A DNA stretch of 64,000 nucleotides from NCBI RefSeq assembly GCF_002214505.1, contig NZ_CP015103.1, positions 992,001 to 1,056,000 on the forward strand, read 5' to 3'. The position numbers and the translations under genes are program-made. How positions within the stretch are numbered: the first letter of the stretch is position 1; every line of letters starts with the position of its first letter. The stretch comes from Thermococcus siculi (GTDB taxonomy: Archaea; Methanobacteriota_B; Thermococci; Thermococcales; Thermococcaceae). Below the pieces are notes generated by a model. The model was not told where the DNA came from and ran no database searches. It saw only the letters and a list, made by a program, of their open reading frames with translations. Below, piece after piece: positions 42,031 through 51,200 of this stretch.

Positions 42031-43059
42031 ATGAACTGGTTAAAGCTCAAGGAGCACCTGGATAAATACCTGCCCGTTTACGTCACGCTCGCCATGATGG
42101 CGGGCTTCTACGTTGGAACCCACGCGAACCTCAAGCCATACCACAGCACGCTCAAGACCCTCAACATGCTCGTCGTCATCAGCATGATTTATCCCATGAT
42201 GATCAACCTCCGCCTCGGCGAACTGAAGAACAGCGCGAAGCTCGGGAAGCAGCTGGTCATAGCGCTCACGATGGGGCTGGTTATCTCCCCGCTCATCATG
42301 TACGGTGCAATATGGCTCACTGAACTCTTCCATCCCATCAACCACCAGCTGGCACTCGGCCTGCTCCTCGCTGTGGTGGTCCCGTGCTCCTCGATGAGCA
42401 TAGCCTACACGGGCTTCACGAAGGGGAACCTTGAGCTGGCAACAATAGTTGTCGCCCTCAGCTTCACCCTGGCAATAGTCACCGTTCCCGCTTGGCTCAA
42501 GGTCTTCGCCTCCAGCTACCACGTGGGCATCTCGGTCTGGCTCCTCGTCAAGACAATCCTCATAGTCGTCATAACGCCCATGATCCTCGGCGTCCTCACG
42601 AGGTGGTACCTCCTCAACAAGCTCGGAGCGGAGGGCTTCCTCAGGATAAAGCCGGCATTTCCAGCTATCTCACTCCTCGGCATGTACACCATCGTTTTCC
42701 TCATCTTCATGGAGAAGGCGAAGCTCATAGCCAGCAAGCCGAGCATCGTGGGAATAGCCCTAGTCCCACTCGTGCTCTACTACTCGACAGCCCTCCTCTT
42801 CATGACGTTCTTTGACAGGGCCGTTGGGGTTCCTTACAAGGACCACATGGCGGTGACCTTCACCTCAGTCGGAAAGAACGAGGGAACGGCGATGGCGATA
42901 GCCCTCGCGGCGGGGACGGGCCTGATGGCGATAGCACCCGCAATAACCCCAATAGTCCAGATACCGTTCCTCGTCGGCTACGTTAAAGCCTGGAGAAAGG
43001 TTGCGGGGCTGTGGAAGTGCAGGCTTCTGAGGGAGGAAGAGACGGAAGCCCTCTCCTGA
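42031..43059 (+). CDS. ACR3-like permease of the BASS superfamily
   Basis: 342 residues; ten membrane segments. VVPCSSMSIAYTGFTKGNLEL carries the cysteine in segment 4 that is essential in ACR3 arsenite carriers, and SVGKNEGTAMAIALA matches the second conserved block. Arsenite or antimonite export is therefore plausible; other anions are possible. ATG 42031 has AGGAGGG about 6 bp before it; ATG 42025 is the overlapping alternative. Second gene of the USP operon and distant paralogue of 39982-41010. Confidence 0.8.
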   Translation: MNWLKLKEHLDKYLPVYVTLAMMAGFYVGTHANLKPYHSTLKTLNMLVVISMIYPMMINLRLGELKNSAKLGKQLVIALTMGLVISPLIMYGAIWLTELFHPINHQLALGLLLAVVVPCSSMSIAYTGFTKGNLELATIVVALSFTLAIVTVPAWLKVFASSYHVGISVWLLVKTILIVVITPMILGVLTRWYLLNKLGAEGFLRIKPAFPAISLLGMYTIVFLIFMEKAKLIASKPSIVGIALVPLVLYYSTALLFMTFFDRAVGVPYKDHMAVTFTSVGKNEGTAMAIALAAGTGLMAIAPAITPIVQIPFLVGYVKAWRKVAGLWKCRLLREEETEALS

Positions 43060-43064
43060 CACTC

Positions 43065-43070
43065 TTTTTT
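43065..43070 (+). terminator. T6 terminator after the ACR3-like gene
   Basis: Six T just after the stop codon, between convergent genes. Confidence 0.4.
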
Positions 43071-43136
43071 ACAATCTCGCTGTTCTGATGGAACCGTAAC
43101 TGAAGTGAATTGAAAGAAAAAGAGCGGACAGTTCGT

Positions 43137-44966
43137 TCAGAGCCTCCTCCCTACCTCATAGCCTTCCTTCACGGCGCTGGCGATGTTCCTGACAGACTTC
43201 GCGTCGCCTATTATGTGGTACTCAACGCCGTCTATGACGAATGGTACGTGGGGCCTCATGCCGAAGGCTCCGACGATAACGTCGCACTCGATCATCTCTT
43301 TTTCTCCCGTCTCGGTGTTCTCCACTATCGCGTAGCCCTCGCCGGCGCTCACAAAGCGCCTGTTGACGATTATCGGGATGCCTCTCTCCTCCAGCTCCCT
43401 GAGGAGGTAGCCGCGCGTGATCCTCTCCACGTTCGGCAGAACCGCCGGACTGCGCTTGATTATTTTTATCCTGTTGTTGAACTGCGCTAGGTAGATGGCC
43501 GTCTCGACGCCGACCAGACCGCCGCCACCGATGAGGACGCTCTTGTTCTCGACCTTGACTTCCCCGGTGAGGATCTTATCAAAGGGTGTTATCAACCCGC
43601 GCTCCCCGCTGCACGGGAGGAACGGCTTCGCTCCGGTGGCTATAACGACCGCGTCAGGTTTCACGGCCAGGATGTCTTCCTTGGTGGCCGCGCCCTCATG
43701 CAGGTGGACGTTCGGGAGCTCCGCCAGGACGTTCCGGTAGTACTCTATGAGCCAGCCTATCTTCTCCTTCCCCGGCGGAACTTTCGCAAGGACGAGCTGG
43801 CCGCCGAAGGTCTCGTAGAACAGGTGAACCTCGTGGCCCCTCAGCGCCGCGACCCTGGCCGCTTCCAGGCCGCCGGGTCCGGCGCCAACGATGGCAATCC
43901 TCTTCCTTGCCTCTGCCTTGGGTATGTCCTCCTCGTTGCCCACGTTGGCGTTCGCGCCGCACCTTATCGGCCCCTTCTCGTCGTGGACTGCCTTGATGCA
44001 CTCGCTGCAGCCGATGCATCTCCTTATCAGGTGCTCCTTCCCCTCGGCGACTTTCTTCACCCAGTCGGGGTCGGCTATGAGAGTCCTTCCGAGGACTACC
44101 AGGTCGGCCTGAGTCTCAAGAACCCTCTCGGCAACGGCCGGCTCCCTTATCATTCCCACCGCCGCAACCGGGACGGGCAGGGGTCTTATCTTCTCCGCGA
44201 GGTAGGCGCGCCAAGCCTGCGGGTAGTGCATCGGCTCAAGGCGCTTCTCCTTCGGGCCGAGGCCGATATCCGCCTGTATCATGTCGTAGCCGGCCTTTGC
44301 CAGCTCCATGGCTATCTCCCTTCCCATCGTGAGGTTTATTCCGCCCTCGAGGAAATCGTCAACGGCCAGTCTTATCGTCACCGGAAAGTCCCGGCCGCAC
44401 TCCTCGGCTATCCTCTTCCTGACGACCTTGGCGAAGCGCGTCCTCTGCCCCCACTCGTCGTCTCGGTGGTTCGTCAGCGGTGAGAGGAACTGGTTCACGA
44501 GGAGCCCGTGTGCGCCCTGTATCTCCACCATGTCAAAACCAGCTTCCATCGCCAGCCTCGCTGAGTATGCGAACTTCTCGATCAGCTCCTCTATCTTCTC
44601 GGGGGAGAGGTAATCAACGCCGTCCTTCTTCCAGCCCTCGTGGGCAAGCTCTATGGAGAGCTTAACACCCTCGTACTTGTGAACCTCGAAGGCCAGCCAC
44701 TCCCAGTCCTTAAGGACGGCCTTCGAGTCTATCCTCGGCTGGAAGGGCATGTGCTTGCCTTCGGGGAAGTCTATCGAGGTGTTCTCGACTATTATGAGTC
44801 CAACGCCACCCCTGGCGCGTCTCTCGTAGTGCTTGACGAACCTCTCCGTCAGCCTGCCGTTCTCCAGTGCGAAGTTCGTTGATATTGGCGGGAACACTGC
44901 CCTGTTCATGAGTTCAACTTTTCCAATGTTTATCGGCTCAAAGAGCTTAGGGTAATCTTCTTTCAT
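43137..44966 (-). CDS. Old-yellow-enzyme/2,4-dienoyl-CoA reductase-like Fe-S flavoprotein
   Basis: 609 residues from ATG 44966 (AGGTGACCCGA ahead; TATA CTTTATATATCC at about 44997-45008). N-terminal FMN TIM barrel (LFEPINIGKVELMNRAVFPP, IQGAHGLLVNQFLSP), [4Fe-4S] cysteines CIGCSECIK plus RCGANAN, then FAD (IVGAGPGGLEAARVAA) and NAD(P)H (IGGGGLVGVETAIYLA) domains. Same layout as bacterial 2,4-dienoyl-CoA reductase and trimethylamine dehydrogenase; the substrate in Thermococcales is not established. Lies between transporters and an OsmC-like gene. Confidence 0.9.
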   Translation of the reverse strand: MKEDYPKLFEPINIGKVELMNRAVFPPISTNFALENGRLTERFVKHYERRARGGVGLIIVENTSIDFPEGKHMPFQPRIDSKAVLKDWEWLAFEVHKYEGVKLSIELAHEGWKKDGVDYLSPEKIEELIEKFAYSARLAMEAGFDMVEIQGAHGLLVNQFLSPLTNHRDDEWGQRTRFAKVVRKRIAEECGRDFPVTIRLAVDDFLEGGINLTMGREIAMELAKAGYDMIQADIGLGPKEKRLEPMHYPQAWRAYLAEKIRPLPVPVAAVGMIREPAVAERVLETQADLVVLGRTLIADPDWVKKVAEGKEHLIRRCIGCSECIKAVHDEKGPIRCGANANVGNEEDIPKAEARKRIAIVGAGPGGLEAARVAALRGHEVHLFYETFGGQLVLAKVPPGKEKIGWLIEYYRNVLAELPNVHLHEGAATKEDILAVKPDAVVIATGAKPFLPCSGERGLITPFDKILTGEVKVENKSVLIGGGGLVGVETAIYLAQFNNRIKIIKRSPAVLPNVERITRGYLLRELEERGIPIIVNRRFVSAGEGYAIVENTETGEKEMIECDVIVGAFGMRPHVPFVIDGVEYHIIGDAKSVRNIASAVKEGYEVGRRL

Positions 44967-45091
44967 TCGGGTCACCTAAGGGCGGTTCGAGGAGGGATAT
45001 ATAAAGTTTTGTTCAGTTGAGGTCGGGTTTATATGAGAGGTTTTGATGAGTTGGTCTGCGCACAGAACAAAGAGGGGGTGTGTCGGGGAAC

Positions 45092-45505
45092 TTAGGTATC
45101 TCTGACTACCTCCACCTCTCCCCTTATCTTCTCTGCACCGACGGTGTTGAAAACGGTGCCGTACTTCTCTGCAAGCTCCTTAACACGCATTATCTTTTTC
45201 TCGGGTTCGTTTGTGAGGATGGTAATCTTGTAAGTTATCTCCTTCAATTGGGGTTCGTCAAGCCCGCGCCAGCCCCTGACCTCGACCTCAAAGCCCTTCA
45301 CGTCGAGGCGCATCTTTTTGATGAGCCTGCCCCAGTTGACGGTTAAACAGCCTCCGATCGCTGCTAATAGGTACTCCGTCGGATTTGGGCCGGCGTTGTG
45401 GCCGTCGGTGTTCGTGTCTATCCTGAAAGTGAATTCCCTCACCTCCGCGGTGCTCCCCACGTTGCCGTCCCACTCAAGCTCCGCCCTGTACTCGAGCCTC
45501 TCCAT
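45092..45505 (-). CDS. OsmC-family protein with a single cysteine
   Basis: 137 residues from ATG 45505 (CAGGTGGTGTT ahead). OsmC/Ohr fold: PNPTEYLLAAIGGCLTVNWGRLIKKM supplies the first cysteine, but the second, normally in a CPV-NT motif, is replaced (AEKYGTVFNTVG), and no other cysteine exists in the protein. So classic two-cysteine peroxidase chemistry is unlikely; binding of persulfide or another ligand is possible. TATA-like CTATTAAAACC near 45538-45548 with an inverted repeat downstream. Confidence 0.87.
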   Translation of the reverse strand: MERLEYRAELEWDGNVGSTAEVREFTFRIDTNTDGHNAGPNPTEYLLAAIGGCLTVNWGRLIKKMRLDVKGFEVEVRGWRGLDEPQLKEITYKITILTNEPEKKIMRVKELAEKYGTVFNTVGAEKIRGEVEVVRDT

Positions 45506-45519
45506 AACACCACCTGAAA

Positions 45520-45533
45520 TGAAATTGCTTTCA
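45520..45533. promoter_or_regulatory. Inverted repeat TGAAA-N4-TTTCA before the OsmC-like gene
   Basis: Between the likely TATA box and the ribosome site; flanked by CCTG and CAGG that extend the dyad. Repressor-type position. Confidence 0.45.
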
Positions 45534-45628
45534 CAGGTTTTAATAGGTTTTCCGGGAACAGAATAGGGGACAACTGTATGCGCCCGGAGAATAGAATTAA
45601 AAGGGTTGATATCTACCGGTAGGCAGTG

Positions 45629-45961
45629 ATGTCGATGCTGCTTGGGGTTCCAACTTCAAAGGGTGGTCTTGACGATAAAATCCATGAAAGCCTTGTCCGG
45701 GCCGAGACGTTCACACTGGTGGAGCTTGAGAACGGCGAAATAAAAGACGTGGAGGTCGTTGGGAACCCTTACAAGAGCGAACCCTACGGGGCTGGCTCTA
45801 AGGTGGCCCTATTCCTTGTCAACCTCGGCGTGAAAGTTCTTGTGACCCGTGTTGACTGTCCGAAAGGGAAAATGATTCTCGATTCTGCGGGGGTCAAGGT
45901 TATGAAAATTGAGGGAGAACTTACCGTTAGAGAGGTAATCCAAAAGATGTTGAGGGGTTAA
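45629..45961 (+). CDS. NifX-like dinitrogenase cofactor family protein, second copy
   Basis: About 110 residues (ATG 45629 or 45635). MLLGVPTSKGGLDDKIHESLVRAETFTLVEL, VEVVGNPYKSEPYGAGSKVALFLVNLGVKVLVTRVDCPKGKMILDSAGVKV given in parts show the PF02579 fold. One cysteine (RVDCPKGK). Divergent from the OsmC-like gene. Together with 38709-39098 there are two such proteins in the cluster; probable binder of metal-sulfur or oxyanion-derived species. Confidence 0.8.
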   Translation: MSMLLGVPTSKGGLDDKIHESLVRAETFTLVELENGEIKDVEVVGNPYKSEPYGAGSKVALFLVNLGVKVLVTRVDCPKGKMILDSAGVKVMKIEGELTVREVIQKMLRG

Positions 45962-45976
45962 AATAATTGAAAAGAG

Positions 45977-46936
45977 TCAGAGCTCAGCCTCTCCAAGGAA
46001 CTCCAGCAGGTCTATCTGCCTCTGGTCGGTTACCTTCTCAAGGTACTTGCTCACCTCTTCCTCGGATATCTTGCCGTCCTTGTAGAGGGCTATCGCCTTC
46101 ACCGCCTCAAAGAAGTCGGCCATGTCGGGGAACGCGTTTGTGAACATGTCCACGTTGAGGTAGACCGTCTCGAAGTCGTCCTCCAGGAAGAGCTGCCAGA
46201 GGACGTCCATTAGCGAGCCGAAGGCTACCTCCTCGTAGTCGGTTCCCTTCGCGTGGATCATGGCGTAGAGACACTCCTGTAAAGCGGCATCGTAGTTCTC
46301 GTCCTCCTCGAATATCTCCTCGAAGCTGAGGTGAACCTCGACGAGGAGGTCGCTCTTGCCCTGAACCTTCGGGAGCAGGCCGGCGAGCAGGGCCTTGGCC
46401 TCGTAGCTCTCGCCGCTCTCGAAGAGGACGTAGGCCCTGTGTATCTTAATCCTCAGGAGCTGCTCCTCGTTTCCAAGCTCCTCGTATATCTCTATCGCCT
46501 TGTCCATCAGCTCCAGCGCCTTGTCGTATTCCTGGAGTTCCTCGTGGATGAGCGCCATGCTGTAGTAGACCTTCGCCACGTTCTCCACGTTACCCTTCGC
46601 GGTCTCTTCCTCGAGGAGGGTTCTGTAAAGCTCAAGGCTCTTATCCAGCTCTCCAATGAGGTAGTAGAGGTCCGCCAGCTCGAACTTGGCCTCAAAGGTG
46701 TCTTTCTCCTCCGCGAGCTTCTCGAACTCACCCAGCTTGTCGATCTCGAGGAGTTCATGGAAGTAGTAAACGGTGAGCTTGTAAAGTTCGAAGTCCTCAC
46801 ACTCAATGGCGAGCTTTTCGGCCTTTTCGAGGACGTCTTTAAGCTCCTCGTCGCCAAGCTCGTCAATCCTGTGGTACAGAAGGTTTTCAACCTTTTTGCA
46901 ATCCTGTTCTTCGATGGCCTCAAGAATCTCCTTCAT
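45977..46936 (-). CDS. TPR-repeat protein
   Basis: 319 residues, all-helical and acidic. Several TPR units are visible, for example ELADLYYLIGELDKSLELYR, YYSMALIHEELQEYDKALEL and RIKIHRAYVLFESGESYEAK. Such proteins scaffold protein complexes in the cytoplasm; the partner is unknown. GGTGTTCTGAT precedes ATG 46936; TATA GTTAAATAG at about 46970-46978. Confidence 0.87.
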   Translation of the reverse strand: MKEILEAIEEQDCKKVENLLYHRIDELGDEELKDVLEKAEKLAIECEDFELYKLTVYYFHELLEIDKLGEFEKLAEEKDTFEAKFELADLYYLIGELDKSLELYRTLLEEETAKGNVENVAKVYYSMALIHEELQEYDKALELMDKAIEIYEELGNEEQLLRIKIHRAYVLFESGESYEAKALLAGLLPKVQGKSDLLVEVHLSFEEIFEEDENYDAALQECLYAMIHAKGTDYEEVAFGSLMDVLWQLFLEDDFETVYLNVDMFTNAFPDMADFFEAVKAIALYKDGKISEEEVSKYLEKVTDQRQIDLLEFLGEAEL

Positions 46937-47016
46937 ATCAGAACACCTCAGAATAATTAGTTCCGATGGACTATTTAACGCTTTGGCCGGATGCCTGAAA
47001 AATGTAAAGGGAAGGC

Positions 47017-50000
47017 TCAGCGCCTTCTAAAGAGCGCCACCAGCAGTGCGGCAATGACTATTATTCCCGGCCCGCAGGTTCCTCCAGATTCCGTTGGGGA
47101 AGGCTGGGTGCTCGATGGGGTCGTTTCCTGAGCGCTTGGGCCGGTGGTTGTCGGGGACGTTGTTGACGGAGTGCCCGTTTCCGTTTGGGTTGGGGAGGGT
47201 GTTGATGACGTCGTGCCCGTCTCACTCTGTGTCTCTGTGGTTGTCGTGGATGTTGTGGTAGCTTCTCCCTCGGCCACCGTAATCGTAACCCTCTTCACGT
47301 CCTCGGCTCCGCCGTCGTCCCTTACCGTCAACGTTACCGTGTAGTTGCCGGCTTCCGTGAAAACATGAACTGGCTCTGCATCGTTAGATGTCGAGCCGTC
47401 CCCAAAGTCCCAGCTCCAGCTCACGATGTTCCCGTCCCTGTCGGTGGACTTATCGGCGAAGCTCACCTCTTCGCCCGCCTTCGGCTCCTTGGGCAGGAAG
47501 GTAAAGTCCGCGGTTGGGAGGTAGTTCCTCGGCTCGACCTTTATCTCCTTGGTGTAGCTTCCCCTCAGCCCGCTCTCGTCCTCGACAGTGAGCATCACCG
47601 TGTATGTTCCGGGTGTTGCGTAGGAATGCTTGGGGTTCCTCTCGTCCGAGAAGGTTCCGTCGCCGAAGTTCCAGCTCCAGCCTGCAACGCTCCCATCTGG
47701 GTCGCTTGAGCTGTCGATGAAGCTAACATCATCTCCGGCCTTTATCTCTGAGGGGGAGTAGCTGAAGAGGGCGTTGGGCTTTTCGTTGTGCTGGACGTTT
47801 ATGGTGGCACTGCAGCTCGCGTTCGCGTTCCATGGGTCGTAGACGATGAGGTTAACGTGGTAGGTTCCCTCGGAGGTGTAGGTGTGTTCCACAGTGCTTG
47901 CGTTCCCCTCCCCGGTTATGCCGTCGCCGAAGTCTATCTCCCATCTCAAACTGCCGTTCTCCGGGTCGTTGAGGTTCAGGTTTAGGGTCGTACTGAGGGG
48001 TCTCTTTCCAGAGCTCGGTGTCGCCACTATTGAGCACTCAGGCGGCTTGTTCATCAGCTTCAGAACGTTGAGGTTCAGCTTGAGAAAGCCGATGTTTATG
48101 AAAATCGGGCTCTGGTTCCTCTGTTCATAGTACTTCCCCTTGCTCGGCACGTAGAAGTCCAGAACGAGGTGTCCGTCCTCGCTGTCCCTGTAGATGACCC
48201 CGGTAGCGTTGTACCACTTGTCCTTGTCATCTATCCTGTTGTTGTACTTCACGAGGACGCTGGTTTCGTTCGAGAAGCTCATCTTGTGGGTTGTTACGCT
48301 GGTGTGGCCATAGTCTCCCTGGAAATCTATCGACACCGATCCCGTACCAAAACTTATGTCCTCCTTGAGGCCCAGGGAAACCCCGAAGCTTATGGTGTTC
48401 TTCTCCTTCGTCCAGTGAAGCTCTTTTGTGTAGAGTTCGTAGGAGCTTCCAATATTTCCGGCCTCCATCGTGAAGGTTCCAAGGACGTTGTTGATGTCAT
48501 AGTTTTTCAGCTCCGTCGGTCTCGTGGGGTACGTGTTTAGATCCCCAATCTCGTGGAGGTTTGAGTTGTAGCTGGAGAAGTGGACGTTGGGCCTGCTCTT
48601 TGGAACCGTGACGAGTATGTACTGCTGTTCACCGTTTACCACCGCCAACTCCGGCGGGCTTATGATGGGGAATTCGTAAACATCGTAGTCCGTGCTGACG
48701 GTGAGCGCGCCATCCGCCATGTCGGAGGTCATCTCATATTTTATGGTGGTCATGTATTCGTCTCCATGTTCTCTCTCGAACTTTGCCCCGAGGCGGGCCT
48801 TGAGTGATACCTCGCTCTTAATGCCGATGTTGCCTATTTTGCCACCCGTCTTGTACTTAAGTCCCAGCGAGACCTTTACATCGTCCACGGCCTTAACGCT
48901 GGCCACGTAGGTGGTGCTCTGCTTCGAGGTGTACTTAGCGTAGAATTTTCCGGTCTCGTTTATGACGTCGTAGTCCACTGGTGGGGAGTTTATGACGGCT
49001 ATCACGCTGTTAACTACGTTCATCGTTCCTTTCCTTGGCGGCCCGACAACTATGGAGTCGCCGTTCATATCCCCGATTGCTATGCCAGCTCCGTAGGTAA
49101 ACTCCGTCTGCAGGCCGTTCGGCCCGTTGAGGAGGTTCCCGGCGTAGTCGTAGGCCTTAACGTGTCCGTCCTGCGAGGCCCACACTATCTCGTCAACCCC
49201 ATCGGTGTTGGTGTCTCCCACGACTATTCTGTCGCCCTTCTGGAACTGTATAGTGAACGAGTTCACCTCGTTTCCCTTGAACTGTGCCCCTTCCTTTTGG
49301 AGCTTGAAGATGTGGACTCCCTTCTTCCACAAGTCCTGTGTGGCTATGACTATCTCGTCGAGGCCATCTAGGTCGACGTCACCAATAGCCATCTCGTCCC
49401 TGTCTTGGATGTCGAAGGACTCAACTTCGATCGTACCGAGGGAGTTGCCGTTCATGTCGTAGACACTGAGGAGGTTCTCACTGGAGTCCATGTGAACTAT
49501 CTCATCAACCCCGTCTCCATCGAAGTCACCCGCGCCTATAGCGTCGCCATCGGCAAAGTCGTGCACCTTGAACTGGTTCAACAGATTGAAGTTCTCGTCG
49601 AAGATGTGTATCCAATTGTTTCTGTCCGCATGGATTATCTCGTCCTTTCCGTCCCCGTTGAGGTCTCCGCAGGCCAAATCATCGCCGGCCTCGAAGTTAA
49701 CGTCGTGCTTTCCGAGTTCGTTCCCGTACATGTCGTAGATGTAAATCTTGTCGGTGCTCCTGTCACCCTGGATTATCTCCGCCTTCCCGTCACCGTTGAC
49801 GTCTCCCGCCGTGAGCTCGTCCCACTTCTCGTACCCGGTGTGGAACCGGAAGAGGTAGTGGGGATCGGTCTCGTTTTCGTAGATCCAGAAGTAATCCGCT
49901 CGGTCTCCAATGATTATCTCGCCGTCACTTATGACCATACCTGCCGAACCATCGAGCAGGTCCGCCTCCTGAGCCATTGCCCTTGGAACGCCTGTGGTGA

Positions 50001-50052
50001 GTAGTGCAATGCTCATGAACAGAAAAACCAGAAGGATAGACGTTCTCCTCAT
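47017..50052 (-). CDS. CGP-CTERM surface protein with FG-GAP-like propeller and three PKD domains
   Basis: 1,011 residues from ATG 50052 (GGAGGCGAGGTT ahead; TATA CGTTTTATATTTC at about 50133-50145). Signal peptide SILLVFLFMSIALLTTGVPRAMA; residues about 40-360 are FG-GAP/VCBS-like Asp-rich repeats (DVNGDGKAEI, DLNGDGKDEI, DFDGDGVDEI, DVDLDGLDEI) likely forming a calcium-binding propeller; about 375-665 an unassigned beta domain; three PKD domains about 670-930 (WEIDFGDG, WSWNFGDG, WSWDFGDG); a Thr/Ser-rich linker; and the C-terminal CGPGIIVIAALLVALFRRR, the CGP-CTERM sorting signal of Thermococcales. Exported and anchored at the cell surface; a role in adhesion or ligand binding is inferred. 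Confidence 0.92.
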   Translation of the reverse strand: MRRTSILLVFLFMSIALLTTGVPRAMAQEADLLDGSAGMVISDGEIIIGDRADYFWIYENETDPHYLFRFHTGYEKWDELTAGDVNGDGKAEIIQGDRSTDKIYIYDMYGNELGKHDVNFEAGDDLACGDLNGDGKDEIIHADRNNWIHIFDENFNLLNQFKVHDFADGDAIGAGDFDGDGVDEIVHMDSSENLLSVYDMNGNSLGTIEVESFDIQDRDEMAIGDVDLDGLDEIVIATQDLWKKGVHIFKLQKEGAQFKGNEVNSFTIQFQKGDRIVVGDTNTDGVDEIVWASQDGHVKAYDYAGNLLNGPNGLQTEFTYGAGIAIGDMNGDSIVVGPPRKGTMNVVNSVIAVINSPPVDYDVINETGKFYAKYTSKQSTTYVASVKAVDDVKVSLGLKYKTGGKIGNIGIKSEVSLKARLGAKFEREHGDEYMTTIKYEMTSDMADGALTVSTDYDVYEFPIISPPELAVVNGEQQYILVTVPKSRPNVHFSSYNSNLHEIGDLNTYPTRPTELKNYDINNVLGTFTMEAGNIGSSYELYTKELHWTKEKNTISFGVSLGLKEDISFGTGSVSIDFQGDYGHTSVTTHKMSFSNETSVLVKYNNRIDDKDKWYNATGVIYRDSEDGHLVLDFYVPSKGKYYEQRNQSPIFINIGFLKLNLNVLKLMNKPPECSIVATPSSGKRPLSTTLNLNLNDPENGSLRWEIDFGDGITGEGNASTVEHTYTSEGTYHVNLIVYDPWNANASCSATINVQHNEKPNALFSYSPSEIKAGDDVSFIDSSSDPDGSVAGWSWNFGDGTFSDERNPKHSYATPGTYTVMLTVEDESGLRGSYTKEIKVEPRNYLPTADFTFLPKEPKAGEEVSFADKSTDRDGNIVSWSWDFGDGSTSNDAEPVHVFTEAGNYTVTLTVRDDGGAEDVKRVTITVAEGEATTTSTTTTETQSETGTTSSTPSPTQTETGTPSTTSPTTTGPSAQETTPSSTQPSPTESGGTCGPGIIVIAALLVALFRRR

Positions 50053-50255
50053 AACCTCGCCTCCTTTGTTGGAGTTTACAAAGGTCTGCAGAAGAGCAAA
50101 CCTATGCAAACTCATGATACTATTAGACCTTGAAATATAAAACGATTTTCATGGACTCATGTTACGTATTTCAAGGGGAAATGACATGTTTGTCCACTGG
50201 TCTGTTTCGGTTCAACCGGCGGTGGGGTTTTAAGGGGTCGCGGGGAGTATAGACC

Positions 50256-51200
50256 ATGCTTGAAGTCATCTTCCTCGGCACCGGGGGCATAATGCCGACC
50301 AGGGAAAGGAACGTTCCTGCCATAGCGCTTCGCTACAAGGGTGAGATAATCCTCTTCGACGTCGGAGAGGGGACGATGAGGCAGATGAACGCGGCAAAGC
50401 TCAGCCCGATGAAGGTGGAAAAGATATTCATCACCCACTTCCACGGCGACCATTACCTCGGCCTTGCCGCGCTGATCCAGACGATGAACCTCTGGGACAG
50501 GGAAAAGCCCCTCCACGTCTACGGGCCGAAGTACACCTTCGAATTCGTCCAGCACTTCCTCAACAGCGGCTTCTTCCGGCCCGGATTTGATATCCACGTG
50601 CACGAGCTTGGAGAGACGAGGTTGAGGTTCGGGGATTATGAAATCTGGTCTTTTAAAGTCGAGCACGGAATTCCAGCCCTCGGCTACGTCTTCAAGGAAA
50701 AGGACAAACGCGGGAAGTTCCTCCCGGAGAAGCTCAGAGAGTACGGGCTGAGGGAGGGGCCGATCCTCGGAAGGCTCGAGAGGGAAGGTCAAATCGAGTG
50801 GAATGGCAGGATAATCCGGCTTGAAGACGTCACGGGGCCGAGGAGAAAGGGGCTGAAGGTGGTCTACACCGGCGACACTGAACCCTGTGAGAGGGTGAGG
50901 CTCTTCGCTGAGAGGGCGGACTTATTGATCCACGAGGCGACCTACCTTAACCCCGAGGACAGGGGAGAGAGCTACCACTCAACCGTCGAGGAGGCCTGCG
51001 ATGTTGCCAGAAGGGCCAATGTGAAGCTTTTGGCGCTCTTCCACAGGGCCTTCCGCTACACCTACGAGGAATACGTGCGGGAAGCCTCAAAGATATGCGA
51101 GAGTCTTGGGGTGAACTTCGTAATTCCAAGGGACTTCGACGTCATAACCTTCAAATCCGGCTCGTGGGAGCAGGGAAACATTCTGGGGGGCGGGAAATGA
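50256..51200 (+). CDS. rnz: Ribonuclease Z (tRNA 3' processing)
   Basis: 314 residues, metallo-beta-lactamase fold. MLEVIFLGTGGIMPTRERN, the zinc motif THFHGDHYLGL (HxHxDH), LGYVFKEKDKRGKF (tRNA-binding exosite region), VVYTGDTEPCERV, LLIHEATY and ALFHRAFRYT follow the family order. Cuts the 3' trailer of tRNA precursors. Overlaps the TraB-like gene by 4 bp (ATGA). Length is that of the short RNase Z form. Confidence 0.95.
   Translation: MLEVIFLGTGGIMPTRERNVPAIALRYKGEIILFDVGEGTMRQMNAAKLSPMKVEKIFITHFHGDHYLGLAALIQTMNLWDREKPLHVYGPKYTFEFVQHFLNSGFFRPGFDIHVHELGETRLRFGDYEIWSFKVEHGIPALGYVFKEKDKRGKFLPEKLREYGLREGPILGRLEREGQIEWNGRIIRLEDVTGPRRKGLKVVYTGDTEPCERVRLFAERADLLIHEATYLNPEDRGESYHSTVEEACDVARRANVKLLALFHRAFRYTYEEYVREASKICESLGVNFVIPRDFDVITFKSGSWEQGNILGGGK

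Noticed and set aside
43125-43141. GGACAGTTCGTTCAGAG as a third copy of the TTCTGGAC motif
   Set aside because: It lies at the 3' end between convergent genes, not in a promoter, and matches only partly.
45040-45102. C/D box RNA candidate (TTGATGA ... CTGA)
   Set aside because: Box C lacks a purine at the first position, no D'/C' pair is present, and the D box falls inside the OsmC-like coding end.
49405-50004. 199-codon frame antisense to the PKD protein
   Set aside because: Mirrors the Asp-rich FG-GAP repeats; no signals of its own.
51095-51196. N-terminal extension of the TraB-like protein
   Set aside because: Overlaps rnz in another frame; the family starts near the ATG at 51197.
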